DNA from: Mycolicibacterium iranicum
Lineage (GTDB): Bacteria > Actinomycetota > Actinomycetes > Mycobacteriales > Mycobacteriaceae
Reading direction: 5' to 3'
Assembly (NCBI RefSeq): GCF_002101705.1
Contig: NZ_LQPC01000030.1
Span: forward strand, 248,001-312,000
Length of the DNA stretch: 64,000 nucleotides
The position numbers and the translations under genes were made by a program. The notes below the pieces were generated by a model. The model had not been told where the DNA came from and made no database searches. It saw nothing but the letters and a program-made list of their open reading frames with translations. Of the stretch, positions 11,476 to 19,539 are shown piece by piece; the stretch's first letter is position 1; each line of letters opens with the position of its first letter.

Positions 11476-12572
11476 GCCGGCGGACCCGAGGTCCGGCCGC
11501 GGACCACTTCGGTGTCAAGGATCTCGATGACGGGCAGACCGGTCCGAGGTGGGCTGTGCAGGATTTCCCCCGCGCGACGCCCCTTCTCGACGCTCGGCTG
11601 GATCACCGTGGTCAGTCCGCGCTGACGCGCCTCGGGCACACCGTCGAATCCCGTCACGGTGATCTGCCCGGGCACGTAGATGCCTTTCGCGCGTAGATGG
11701 TCCATGGCCGACAGAGCGAGCACGTCGGCCGTGCACATCAGCGCTGTGATCCGCGGATTGGCCTCCAGTGCGACGTCGGCGCCTGCACCGCCCGACGCCG
11801 GCAGGTGCTCATAGCTCTCGACGACGGTGAGCGATTCCGGATCCATACCCGCGGCGGTCATCGCATCGTAGACACCGCGGATCCGTTCGCTCTGAACGTG
11901 GAAGTGCGGCGTCCGGACGCGATCAGGGTCGGCCAGCGCGGGACCGGGACCACCGTGCGGCCAGTCGCGCCCCAACCGCATGGTGAGCAACCCGATCTCG
12001 CGGTGACCGAGCTCGATGACGTGCTCGGCGAGGCGGCGCATCGCGGCCCGGTCGTCGATGCCGACGCGGGATGCACCGGGAACACCCTTGGGCTGATCGA
12101 CCACCACCACGGGGAGGTGACGTTGCAGTACGGCCGGGAGATAGGGGTCGTCGTCGGAGGCGGAGTACACGACGAAACCGTCCACGCCAGCGGCCAGCAC
12201 GGCCGCCGATCCGTCGGCGACGCTGCGGTTGGGCCCTACGGCGACCAGCAGCAGACCCTGCCCGACCATTTCACACGACTCGGCAAGCCCCGCAACGAAA
12301 TCGAGGGCGGCGGGGTCACTGAACGAGTAGTTCAGCGGCTCGGTGATCACCAGGCCGACCGCCCCGGCTTTGCGGGTGCGCAGCGACCGTGCGACGGGAT
12401 CCGGCCCGGGGTACCCGAGTTGCTTGGCAGTGGACAGCACCCGTTCGCGCAACTCCGCCGACAGCTGGTCGGGGCGGTTGTACGCATTGCTGACAGTGGT
12501 GCGTGAAACCTTGAGCTCAGCGGCGAGCGAGGCCAGGGTCGCACGCCGCCTCGGCGTCGGACTCCTGGACAT
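11472..12572 (-). CDS. LacI/GalR-family transcriptional regulator
   Basis: A 366-residue regulator: N-terminal LacI helix-turn-helix (L-A-A-E-L-K-V-S-R-T-T-V-S-N-A-Y, about residues 14-30) followed by a periplasmic-binding-protein-like effector domain. The start is the ATG at 12572, since the protein begins with the basic S-R-S-P-T-P-R-R-R and then the first helix; the longer frame reads through znuB. An M. tuberculosis regulator of the same family (Rv3575c) sits next to kstR. It lies downstream of and in the same direction as the znu operon; its sugar or other ligand is unknown. Confidence 0.88.
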   Translation of the reverse strand: MSRSPTPRRRATLASLAAELKVSRTTVSNAYNRPDQLSAELRERVLSTAKQLGYPGPDPVARSLRTRKAGAVGLVITEPLNYSFSDPAALDFVAGLAESCEMVGQGLLLVAVGPNRSVADGSAAVLAAGVDGFVVYSASDDDPYLPAVLQRHLPVVVVDQPKGVPGASRVGIDDRAAMRRLAEHVIELGHREIGLLTMRLGRDWPHGGPGPALADPDRVRTPHFHVQSERIRGVYDAMTAAGMDPESLTVVESYEHLPASGGAGADVALEANPRITALMCTADVLALSAMDHLRAKGIYVPGQITVTGFDGVPEARQRGLTTVIQPSVEKGRRAGEILHSPPRTGLPVIEILDTEVVRGRTSGPPA

Positions 12573-12593
12573 GCTCTCTGAGGTTAGTGGATG

Positions 12594-12609
12594 GCGTCTG
12601 CCCAGACGC
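12594..12609. repeat. 16-bp perfect inverted repeat between znuB and lacI
   Basis: GCGTCTG, CC, CAGACGC. It lies 22 bases upstream of the lacI start and directly after the znuB stop (12611). It could be an autoregulatory LacI operator or a terminator stem for the znu operon. There is no T-run on the - strand, which slightly favours the operator. Confidence 0.5.
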
Positions 12610-12610
12610 G

Positions 12611-13483
12611 TTATGCACCTACGCGCGCCGCAAACCGCGTGCTCGGCCGCGGTGCCCGACAACCCGCCCACACCAGCAGCCACACCGCACACGCGATCGT
12701 GACGATGACGAAGCTCGGCGGCATGTTGAACATCGCCGACAAGACCAGACCCGCCCACACCGACACCAGGCCGATCACCGCCGACACGGCCATGGCCAGG
12801 ATCGGCCGCGCCGTCAACATCAGCGCCGTGGCCGCCGGGGTCACGACGAGTGCGAACAGCAGCAGCGTGCCCACCGCTTGGACCGCCATCGTCACCGTCA
12901 GGCCGAGCAGGACCATGAACGCGATCGACAACGCCCGCACCGGAACACCCTTGGCCTCGGCCACCTTGACGTTCACCGAGGTGAAGAGCAAGGGGCGGAA
13001 GATAAAAGCGACACCGGCGGCCGTCAGCAGCAGCAGCGCGAAGAAGGACAGCAGCTGCTGGGAGCTGATGGCCAGCAGATTGCCGAACAGCACGTTGGTC
13101 AGCGTCGACGAATTGCGGGTGGCCAGCGAATTGAAGAGCAACCCGAGGCCGGTCGCGAATGCGAGCACGGTGCCCGTGGCGACCTCGCGATCCGACGTCC
13201 GCTTCCCCAACGCACCGATCACCAGCGCCCCGCCGATGCAAAAGGCGCCGAGCCCCGCCGCGGCGGGCAGTCCGATCAGCACGGCACCCGTCGCCCCCGG
13301 AAGACCGATGTGAGCCAGTGCGTGGGCCGCGAATGCCGAGTGCCGCACCACGATGAAGTACCCCATCAGGCCGGCGGCCAGCGCCACGATCGTGCCGCCC
13401 ATCCAGGCGTTGCGCATGAAGGAAGAGCCGAGAATGTGCAGCCAGTTGTCCTGATAGCCGAGTGCGACGACCGTCTCGGTCAC
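12611..13483 (-). CDS. znuB: zinc ABC transporter permease ZnuB
   Basis: Membrane channel of a zinc importer, ABC-3 family. The 290-residue protein has about eight hydrophobic segments and the ABC-3 signature region near H-A-L-A-H-I-G-L-P-G-A. It overlaps the end of znuC by 4 bases (ATG/stop coupling), giving the order znuA-znuC-znuB on the - strand. Together with the His-rich ZnuA and the Zur-like site upstream, the assignment to zinc is good; manganese transport by such permeases is the alternative. Confidence 0.88.
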   Translation of the reverse strand: MTETVVALGYQDNWLHILGSSFMRNAWMGGTIVALAAGLMGYFIVVRHSAFAAHALAHIGLPGATGAVLIGLPAAAGLGAFCIGGALVIGALGKRTSDREVATGTVLAFATGLGLLFNSLATRNSSTLTNVLFGNLLAISSQQLLSFFALLLLTAAGVAFIFRPLLFTSVNVKVAEAKGVPVRALSIAFMVLLGLTVTMAVQAVGTLLLFALVVTPAATALMLTARPILAMAVSAVIGLVSVWAGLVLSAMFNMPPSFVIVTIACAVWLLVWAGCRAPRPSTRFAARVGA

Positions 13484-14292
13484 CCTCCGCTCCGCATATA
13501 GAGCTCACCCTGCAGCGTGTGGGCGACCTGGATCTTGGTCCCGTACATATGGGTGAGCAGACTCGAGTCGACCACCTGGTCGAGCGCGGCGTGGTGGGCG
13601 TGTCCGTCCAGGAGATAGATCGCGCTGTCGAGCACGGCGAGCATCGGGTTGAGGTCGTGCAGGACGACGAGGATGGTCACCCCCAGCTCCCGCTTGAGGC
13701 GGGCAAGTACCGCGACGATCTCGTGTTGGCTGCGCAGGTCCAGCGACGCGAGCGGTTCGTCGAGGATCAGCATGCGGGGGCGCGACACCAGAGCGCTTGC
13801 CAGAGCGATCCGCTGCCGCTGCCCACCGGAGAGGTCCGAAAGCCGACGATCGGCGAGGTCTGCCGCGTCCACCCAGCCCAGCGCTTCGTCGACCCGGCTC
13901 CTATCGGCGGCCGTCGTCCGGGAGAATCCCCAGCGCCGCCCGGTCAGGCCAAGCAGCACGGCATCGCGTGCGCGAATGGCCTCGTTGGCGTTGGCATCGT
14001 AATTCTGTGGCACGTAGCCGATTTCGTCGTTGACGGTGCCCGGACGACTGCCGTGGACCCTGACCGAACCCGACGAGACGGGGAGCAGCCCGAGGATCAC
14101 CTGCAGCAGGGTGGTCTTGCCGGAGCCGTTGGGGCCGATGATGGCGACGAAACGGCCGGATTCGACGCGGAAGCTCGACTCCGACCACACTGTCCGCCCT
14201 GCGCGTTCGACGCTGACGTTGTCGAATTCAAGCGCGGCGTCGAACTCACGCGCGGCGTCGAACTCAAGCGCGGCTGGCTCAGGTGATGACAT
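13480..14292 (-). CDS. znuC: zinc ABC transporter ATP-binding protein ZnuC
   Basis: ATPase that drives zinc import through ZnuB. The 270-residue protein has Walker A G-P-N-G-S-G-K-T-T, the signature L-S-G-G-Q-R-Q-R and Walker B M-L-I-L-D-E-P. The start is the ATG at 14292, overlapping the znuA stop by 14 bases. The N-terminus before the nucleotide domain is a short acidic E-F-D repeat produced by an 18-base tandem duplication (14221-14274), which is unusual for this family. Confidence 0.9.
   Translation of the reverse strand: MSSPEPAALEFDAAREFDAALEFDNVSVERAGRTVWSESSFRVESGRFVAIIGPNGSGKTTLLQVILGLLPVSSGSVRVHGSRPGTVNDEIGYVPQNYDANANEAIRARDAVLLGLTGRRWGFSRTTAADRSRVDEALGWVDAADLADRRLSDLSGGQRQRIALASALVSRPRMLILDEPLASLDLRSQHEIVAVLARLKRELGVTILVVLHDLNPMLAVLDSAIYLLDGHAHHAALDQVVDSSLLTHMYGTKIQVAHTLQGELYMRSGG
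14221..14274. repeat. three tandem 18-bp units inside znuC
   Basis: Units begin at 14221, 14239 and 14257, each starting GTCGAA and ending GCGCGGC with one or two differences. They encode three in-frame six-residue repeats (A-L/R-E-F-D-A/N) at the N-terminus of ZnuC. The pattern suggests recent slippage duplication in a region outside the ATPase core. Confidence 0.85.
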
Positions 14293-15265
14293 CGAAGGCC
14301 TTGGCAAGTGCGTCGAGTTGCGCCACCTGCCAATCCTGGAACGTTTTCGCCTCGGGGGGCAAGGTTTCGGTGACGTCGACAATCGGAATGCCCGCCTGCT
14401 CGGCCGCCGAGCGGATCTGCTCGGGCACCGAGCCCTCGGTCTGGGTGTTGTAGATCAGCACGTCGACGCCTCGGTTGGACAAGAGATTGAGGAAGGCGTC
14501 GAGGTCGGCCGGTGACGGTTCGCTCTCGTTGGCGGCGGCGACCTGGTAACCCTCGGGAGTCCGGTTGGTCAATCCGAGCGCGGCAGCCATGTCGTCGAAC
14601 ACGCTCTCGCTTGCCGCGTACGACTTTCCCGCTGCGCCGTTCTTGATCGCGGCGATCGTGTCGTCGTAGGGCTTCATCGATGCTGTGAAGTCGGAGCGAC
14701 GCTGCGCGAAATAGCTTGCGCCGTCGGCAGAGAGCTTGCTGAGTTCAGCGGTCACCGCATCGCTGACACCGTTGACCGCAGTCGGGTTGTACCACACGTG
14801 CGGATTTGCTTCTCCGTGCTCGTGGCCGTGCTCCCCCTCGTGGTCGTGGCCTGCCTCTTCGTGTCCGTCATGTCCCTCGGGCGCTTCGTGGCCGCTGAGT
14901 TCGACGGCGTTGATCACGGCCGCATCGGGGGCCGACGTCTCGGCCAGCTTCGCGGCCCACTCGTCGTAATGTCCGCCGTTGAGAACCACGAGCTGGGCGC
15001 CTTCGAAGGCGACGGCGTCCGACGGCGCGGGCTCGTAGTCGTGCGGATCGACGGACGAACTGGCCAACACGGTCGTGACGTTGGCGCAGGCGCCACCGAG
15101 CTGAGAGACGATGCTGCCCCACTGGTCGACGCTGACCACGACGTTGACCGGTTCGGTCGGGCAGTCGCCTTGCGCGCCGCCGGACGCGCTGTTGTCGGTA
15201 CCGCTGCAGGCAGCGAGTGCGAGCGGCAGACATGCGGCCAGGGCCGCGGCCAGCGGACGCACCAT
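14279..15265 (-). CDS. znuA: zinc-binding lipoprotein ZnuA
   Basis: Extracellular substrate-binding lipoprotein of the zinc importer. The 328-residue protein has a lipoprotein signal with L-A-A-C (lipid Cys20), metal-ligand blocks D-P-H-D-Y (His75) and N-P-H-V-W (His156), and between them a loop rich in His, Asp and Glu (about residues 125-150, ten histidines), the hallmark of zinc rather than manganese binders. The start is the ATG at 15265 with the AGAGGAG ribosome site just upstream. It is the first gene of the znuA-C-B operon, and a Zur-like palindrome lies 26 bases upstream. Confidence 0.92.
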   Translation of the reverse strand: MVRPLAAALAACLPLALAACSGTDNSASGGAQGDCPTEPVNVVVSVDQWGSIVSQLGGACANVTTVLASSSVDPHDYEPAPSDAVAFEGAQLVVLNGGHYDEWAAKLAETSAPDAAVINAVELSGHEAPEGHDGHEEAGHDHEGEHGHEHGEANPHVWYNPTAVNGVSDAVTAELSKLSADGASYFAQRRSDFTASMKPYDDTIAAIKNGAAGKSYAASESVFDDMAAALGLTNRTPEGYQVAAANESEPSPADLDAFLNLLSNRGVDVLIYNTQTEGSVPEQIRSAAEQAGIPIVDVTETLPPEAKTFQDWQVAQLDALAKAFDVIT

Positions 15266-15290
15266 TCGAGAGGAGCAGATCACCCCGCAA

Positions 15291-15305
15291 CGATAACCGT
15301 TTTCA
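15291..15305. promoter_or_regulatory. Zur-like box upstream of znuA
   Basis: On the - strand TGAAAACGGTTATCG, arms TGAAAAC and GTTATCG around G with two mismatches. It resembles the mycobacterial Zur palindrome TGAAAAT-n-ATTTTCA and is the expected site of zinc-dependent repression of znuACB. It also lies 100 bases upstream of the divergent diguanylate cyclase gene. Confidence 0.7.
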
Positions 15306-15404
15306 TTAGTAATCGCACACCGCGGACTTCTGTCATCGCAGCGATTCCCGCTCACGCCGCGGCACCGGGCCACTACCGTGACGGCTCAGGGGGTGGGCCG
15401 CGAC

Positions 15405-16517
15405 ATGAGTTCGACGCATTCGGGCCGGCGCACGGTTACCGATGTCGCAGGGCGCTGGTGGCGGCAAGCCGATCAATTCGATTGGCTCAGCGGCTATCTG
15501 CACGCCCGAGGGCTGGCGAAGCCAACCCGCCGCCTGATGGCCGTGGTGTCCGGCGCATTGATCTTCATGGCCCTCGGAGTCCTCGGGACGCTGGACACCG
15601 CTCCCGTTCTGACGCTGACGGTCAGCACCGCGGCGGCCGTCGCGGGCATCGGGTACGCCTCGCTGTGGCTGCGGCGGTGGCCGACGAAACGTCAATCGTT
15701 GGCGATGGGTGTCGTCGGGTCCGCTTTGATCGTCGTGGGCTCGGTCATGCAGACGGATCCGGTGATCGCGCTGATGGGCTGCACGGGGTTGGTGGTGACC
15801 GGCGGCTACCTGGCGTTCTTCCATGACACGCGAGCCGTCCTGTTCAATCTCGCCATGGCCACCGCCGCGGCCGGGTTCTGCGCCTGGCGGGTGCTGGTGG
15901 CCCATGACAGCACCATCGCCGCCGTCGCCGGGTTCTGGCTGATCGTCGAACTCAACCTCGTAGTGCCGCTGGCGATACAGACCGTGGTGCGCACCATGGG
16001 GGCTGACGTCGTGCGCTCCGACCACGATGCCCTGACCGGTCTGCTGAACCGTCGCGCCTTCTACGAACGGGCGACCGTGCTGCTGACGTCGCCGTCGGCC
16101 GACCTTCAGCTACTTGTCGTCATGATCGATCTGGACAGATTCAAGCACCTCAACGACACCTACGGGCACCTCGCCGGTGACGAAGCGCTGGCCGCGGTGG
16201 GCTGGGCGCTTCGCCAGGCCAGCCCGAGTTCGGCCATCATCGGTCGGGCCGGCGGCGAGGAGTTCCTGGTCATCGCCACACTGCCCGCGGCCGAGGCCGA
16301 CCTTCTCCCCGCGACGCTCTGTGCCGCGATCGCCGCACTGCCCCATCCGGTGACAGCCAGCGTCGGCGCGGCGATCACGCAGTGGAGTTCCGTGCCCGAT
16401 GCCGGCGCGGCGATCGAGAGCCTCATCGCGACGGCCGATGCCGCGATGTATCAGGCCAAACGCGACGGCGGGAACAAGGCTCTGGTGCAGCGGGCCGCAT
16501 CACGATTCCGAACCTGA
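15405..16517 (+). CDS. membrane GGDEF protein, probable diguanylate cyclase
   Basis: A 370-residue protein: an N-terminal membrane region of about six hydrophobic segments (residues 45-205), then a GGDEF domain with D-A-L-T-G-L-L-N-R-R and the active-site motif G-G-E-E-F, so cyclase activity (making c-di-GMP from GTP) is expected. No inhibitory R-x-x-D site is seen before the motif and there is no EAL domain. The ATG at 15405 follows a G-rich ribosome site; an in-frame GTG at 15378 is less likely. It stands alone between the two zinc importers and is convergent with the rhodanese gene, 4 bases apart. Confidence 0.85.
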   Translation: MSSTHSGRRTVTDVAGRWWRQADQFDWLSGYLHARGLAKPTRRLMAVVSGALIFMALGVLGTLDTAPVLTLTVSTAAAVAGIGYASLWLRRWPTKRQSLAMGVVGSALIVVGSVMQTDPVIALMGCTGLVVTGGYLAFFHDTRAVLFNLAMATAAAGFCAWRVLVAHDSTIAAVAGFWLIVELNLVVPLAIQTVVRTMGADVVRSDHDALTGLLNRRAFYERATVLLTSPSADLQLLVVMIDLDRFKHLNDTYGHLAGDEALAAVGWALRQASPSSAIIGRAGGEEFLVIATLPAAEADLLPATLCAAIAALPHPVTASVGAAITQWSSVPDAGAAIESLIATADAAMYQAKRDGGNKALVQRAASRFRT

Positions 16518-16521
16518 CCCG

Positions 16522-17367
16522 CTACGGTCCGGTGGCGATTTCACGAGAAGGATCGCTGCTCCACTGCGACCACGAGCCGGGGAACAATTTCGCCTCGACG
16601 CCGGCCTCGCGCAGTGCCGCGATGGTCACCGCGGCCGTCACACCCGAGCCGCAGTAGACACCGACCTCGCCGCCTCCGGCTCCGCGTTCCCCGAAGAAGT
16701 GCGTCAGGTCGGCCTCGGACAGGAACGTCCCATCGGCCGACAGGGCTGCGGTGCTGGGAGCGTTGCGCGCCCCCGGGATGTGTCCAGCCACCGGATCGAC
16801 GGGTTCGGTCTCACCTCGGAAGCGTTCGGGTGCACGCGCGTCGAGCAGCACTCCCCCGAATCCCGTGACCTCGTCGGCGGTCAGGGTCGGCAGCGCACCG
16901 TGGTATAGGTCGAGGAATCGAACGGTTGCATCGCCGGGCTCCTTTGTGACTGAACCGGTTTCAAGATCACCTCCGGACGCCGTCCAGGCGGACAGGCCGC
17001 CGTCGAGAATCCGCACATCTGCGATTCCGGCCGCGGTGAGCACCCACCAGGCGCGTGCGGATCCGGCACGGTTCCAGTCGTCGTAGACGACGACCGGGAC
17101 GCCTTCCCTGAGGCCCCAGCGCCGCGCCGATTCCTGCAGGGCTGCGCCCGAGGGCAGCGGATGCCTGCCGCGGCCGGGCACGCTGTGATCGGACAGCTCC
17201 TCGTCGAGCGAGACATATACCGCACCGGGCACGTGTCCTCGGGAGTGCGCCTCGCGTCCGTCGGGCTCAGCCAGTTCCCAACGGACGTCGAGGACACTCA
17301 CGGGCTGACCGGAGGCGATCAGATCCGCCAGTTCTGTTGCGGTGACGAGAATGTCAGAACGGGTCAT
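16522..17367 (-). CDS. two-domain rhodanese, thiosulfate/mercaptopyruvate sulfurtransferase
   Basis: Transfers sulfane sulfur from thiosulfate or 3-mercaptopyruvate to an acceptor. The 281-residue protein has two rhodanese domains: the first lacks the cysteine (it has D-D-W-N-R), the second has the active loop C-G-S-G-V-T-A, and the C-E/G-R-F-R-G-E-type inter-domain motif is present, the normal design for the family. The loop C-G-S-G-V is closer to mercaptopyruvate-type enzymes. The start is the ATG at 17367. It follows the aztD gene in the same direction, 22 bases on, but probably has no part in zinc transport. Confidence 0.88.
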   Translation of the reverse strand: MTRSDILVTATELADLIASGQPVSVLDVRWELAEPDGREAHSRGHVPGAVYVSLDEELSDHSVPGRGRHPLPSGAALQESARRWGLREGVPVVVYDDWNRAGSARAWWVLTAAGIADVRILDGGLSAWTASGGDLETGSVTKEPGDATVRFLDLYHGALPTLTADEVTGFGGVLLDARAPERFRGETEPVDPVAGHIPGARNAPSTAALSADGTFLSEADLTHFFGERGAGGGEVGVYCGSGVTAAVTIAALREAGVEAKLFPGSWSQWSSDPSREIATGP

Positions 17368-17389
17368 CGCCCCATGGTGCCACCGACGA

Positions 17390-18592
17390 TCAGTGCTCGT
17401 GACCCACGGCACCGCTGAGCTCGTTGGGCGTCTGATCCAGGGTCACCGACTCGGTGATGGTTCCCGCCTCCAGGTCGACGAGATGGATCTGCTTGGTGGC
17501 GGGATCGGACACGTACACCGCGTCCTCACGGGTGAAGATCGCGGGGCGCGGCTCCTGCCAGTCGTCGGGCTCCGTCCAGACACCGGTGACCTCTATCGTT
17601 TTCACCTGCGCTCCGGTGACCGGATCGAAGACATGGAGCTCGCCGTCTGTTCCGAGAACCAGTGCCTCGGCCTGTGGGCCTCGTGCCAGCGACCGGAAGG
17701 TGTAGCTGACCGACGGCGGCAACGCGACGATGCGCATCTGGTCGGTCGTCGTATCGATCAGCGCGACCTGCTCGGGCCGTTCCAGTTCGGCGTCCGGGTC
17801 GATTTTCATGTCGCCGAGTGCGACCGGTGAATCGTCGTGCCCCTTTGTCGTTCCGATCCGACCGTATGGAGTGGGGCTCGCGATCTTGGTGAACTTCCCA
17901 TTCGCGTACTCCAATGCCCCGTTCTCGCAACCCAAGACCACCACCTCGTCGGCCACGACGGTCTCGCCGTGCAGCCCTGGGCAGTCCTCGCTGCGCGCGA
18001 TCTCGCGGTCGCCCTGCAAAGCTACTGCGCCGGTGCGCGTTTCGGAATCGCCGAGGCTGTGGACGAGAGTGCCGTCGGACAGGATCACCGCGACGCCGTG
18101 ATGCGCCTGCGGAGTCGTGAAGTTCTCCGTCTGCGGCATGCCGCCGCCTTCGAGGGCGTGTGGGTCGAACGCGGTGATCTCTCCTGAGCCGTCGGCGAAC
18201 AGTACCGTGTGCTCCCCGTGGACCACGACGTGGCCTGCCTCGTCCGCGGGGAACGTGTCCTCGGTCAGTTGCCCTCCCGCGGCGTCGAGGATCCGGAACC
18301 CCTCGTTTGTCGTCACGAGCACGTGGCCTTCATCGCCGGCGGGGTTGACCCGCAGGAACCCGTCCAATGGGATGTCCTGCTTGACCTCAAGGGTTTCGCC
18401 GTCGAGGACATAGAGCCCGCCGTCGTAGGTGACTGCCAGCGGCTCGGGAATGGGAGTCTGCGCCCCAGCGGCCGACGTGGATGCCGTGCTGCCGGCGCCG
18501 TCGGCGTTGTCGCTGCCCGACGAGCAGGCGGTCAGGGCCACCGCCGCGCACGACATCGCTCCTATGCGGTGAAGCCACCGTTGTTGGGACAT
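17390..18592 (-). CDS. aztD: zinc metallochaperone lipoprotein AztD (beta-propeller)
   Basis: Delivers zinc outside the cytoplasmic membrane to the binding protein AztC of an AztABC importer. The 400-residue protein has a lipoprotein signal (A-L-T-A-C, lipid Cys23) and a beta-propeller of repeated short strands. Conserved AztD-type features are the H-x-x-x-H-x-x-H cluster (121, 125, 128), H-H-G (164-166), C-P-G-L-H-G with Cys204/His208, the partner cysteine in G-C-E-N-G (Cys222), and a C-terminal H-E-H. The ATG at 18592 has a clear AAAGGAG site. It ends the aztB-aztC-aztD operon. Family recognition is from memory of these motifs. Confidence 0.82.
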   Translation of the reverse strand: MSQQRWLHRIGAMSCAAVALTACSSGSDNADGAGSTASTSAAGAQTPIPEPLAVTYDGGLYVLDGETLEVKQDIPLDGFLRVNPAGDEGHVLVTTNEGFRILDAAGGQLTEDTFPADEAGHVVVHGEHTVLFADGSGEITAFDPHALEGGGMPQTENFTTPQAHHGVAVILSDGTLVHSLGDSETRTGAVALQGDREIARSEDCPGLHGETVVADEVVVLGCENGALEYANGKFTKIASPTPYGRIGTTKGHDDSPVALGDMKIDPDAELERPEQVALIDTTTDQMRIVALPPSVSYTFRSLARGPQAEALVLGTDGELHVFDPVTGAQVKTIEVTGVWTEPDDWQEPRPAIFTREDAVYVSDPATKQIHLVDLEAGTITESVTLDQTPNELSGAVGHEH

Positions 18593-18630
18593 GTTCGCTC
18601 CTTTCCGAGCGGATAGGGAATGGCCTTCGG

Positions 18631-19539
18631 CTATCGCAGGCCGGCAACGATGGCGTCGGTGTTGGCGCGCATCATGTCGAGGCAGGTGGCGCCGGGTGTA
18701 CCTGGCGGGCTGAGGGATTCGCTGTAGAGGGAGACGATCTCGACGTCGACGCCTGCCTCGTCGGCGAGCACCCGGGCCAGCTTCTCGGGCTGCGAGGAGT
18801 CGACGAAGATGGCCGGCACGCGCGCCGACTCGATTGCGTCGACCAGCGATCGGAGATCTGCGGCGCTCGGTGCCGCGAGCGTGGTGCCGCTGGGGACGAC
18901 AGCGCCGATCACCGTGAAGCCGAAACGGTCTGCGAGATAACCCAGCACGTGGTGGTTGGTCACCAGCTTGCGCCGGTCGGCGGGAATGCTGCTGAAACCG
19001 TCGTGCATTGCGGTGTCGAGTTCGCGCAGCTGGGCCCGGTAGGACTCGGCGTTGCGCGAGACCGCGTCCCCGTCGATGCCCGCGACCTCGCGGACTGCCT
19101 CCTCGATGGCCTCTACCGCTGCGATCATGCGTTGGGGATCGGTCCAGAAGTGCGGGTCGGGACCTCCCGCGTCGTCGCCCGTGACGTACCGGATGGGATC
19201 GATGCGGTCGCCCACAGCCAGCGTCGGAACACCCTCGGCTGCAGCGCTTTCGACGTTGCGCAAGACGTTCTCCTCCAGCCCGAGGCCGTTGTAGACGATC
19301 AGTCCGGCACTGCCCATCGCCGCTGCATCCTGCGCGGAGACGCCGAAGGAGTGTGGATCGGCGTTGGGCTGCATCAGGACCCGGACGGCCGCCGTATCGC
19401 CGACGACATTGCGGACGACGTCGCCGAGGATGTTCGTCGTGACGACGATCTCGCCGGCACGCGCTGTTGCTCCTGCGCCGCACGCGGTGACGAGCGCACC
19501 AGCGATGGCGATGATGCAGGCCAGCGTCCGCCTGGTCAC
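18631..19539 (-). CDS. aztC: zinc-binding lipoprotein AztC
   Basis: Substrate-binding protein of the second zinc importer. The 302-residue protein has a lipoprotein signal (L-V-T-A-C, lipid Cys20). Metal-ligand histidines are in N-A-D-P-H-S, G-P-D-P-H-F-W and T-N-H-H-V-L. The last ligand position, usually Asp in Y-x-D-S-L, reads Y-S-E-S-L here. Unlike ZnuA it has no His-rich loop, as expected of a protein that receives zinc from AztD. The GTG at 19539 overlaps the aztB stop by 4 bases (GTGA), so the two are translationally coupled. Confidence 0.85.
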   Translation of the reverse strand: MTRRTLACIIAIAGALVTACGAGATARAGEIVVTTNILGDVVRNVVGDTAAVRVLMQPNADPHSFGVSAQDAAAMGSAGLIVYNGLGLEENVLRNVESAAAEGVPTLAVGDRIDPIRYVTGDDAGGPDPHFWTDPQRMIAAVEAIEEAVREVAGIDGDAVSRNAESYRAQLRELDTAMHDGFSSIPADRRKLVTNHHVLGYLADRFGFTVIGAVVPSGTTLAAPSAADLRSLVDAIESARVPAIFVDSSQPEKLARVLADEAGVDVEIVSLYSESLSPPGTPGATCLDMMRANTDAIVAGLR

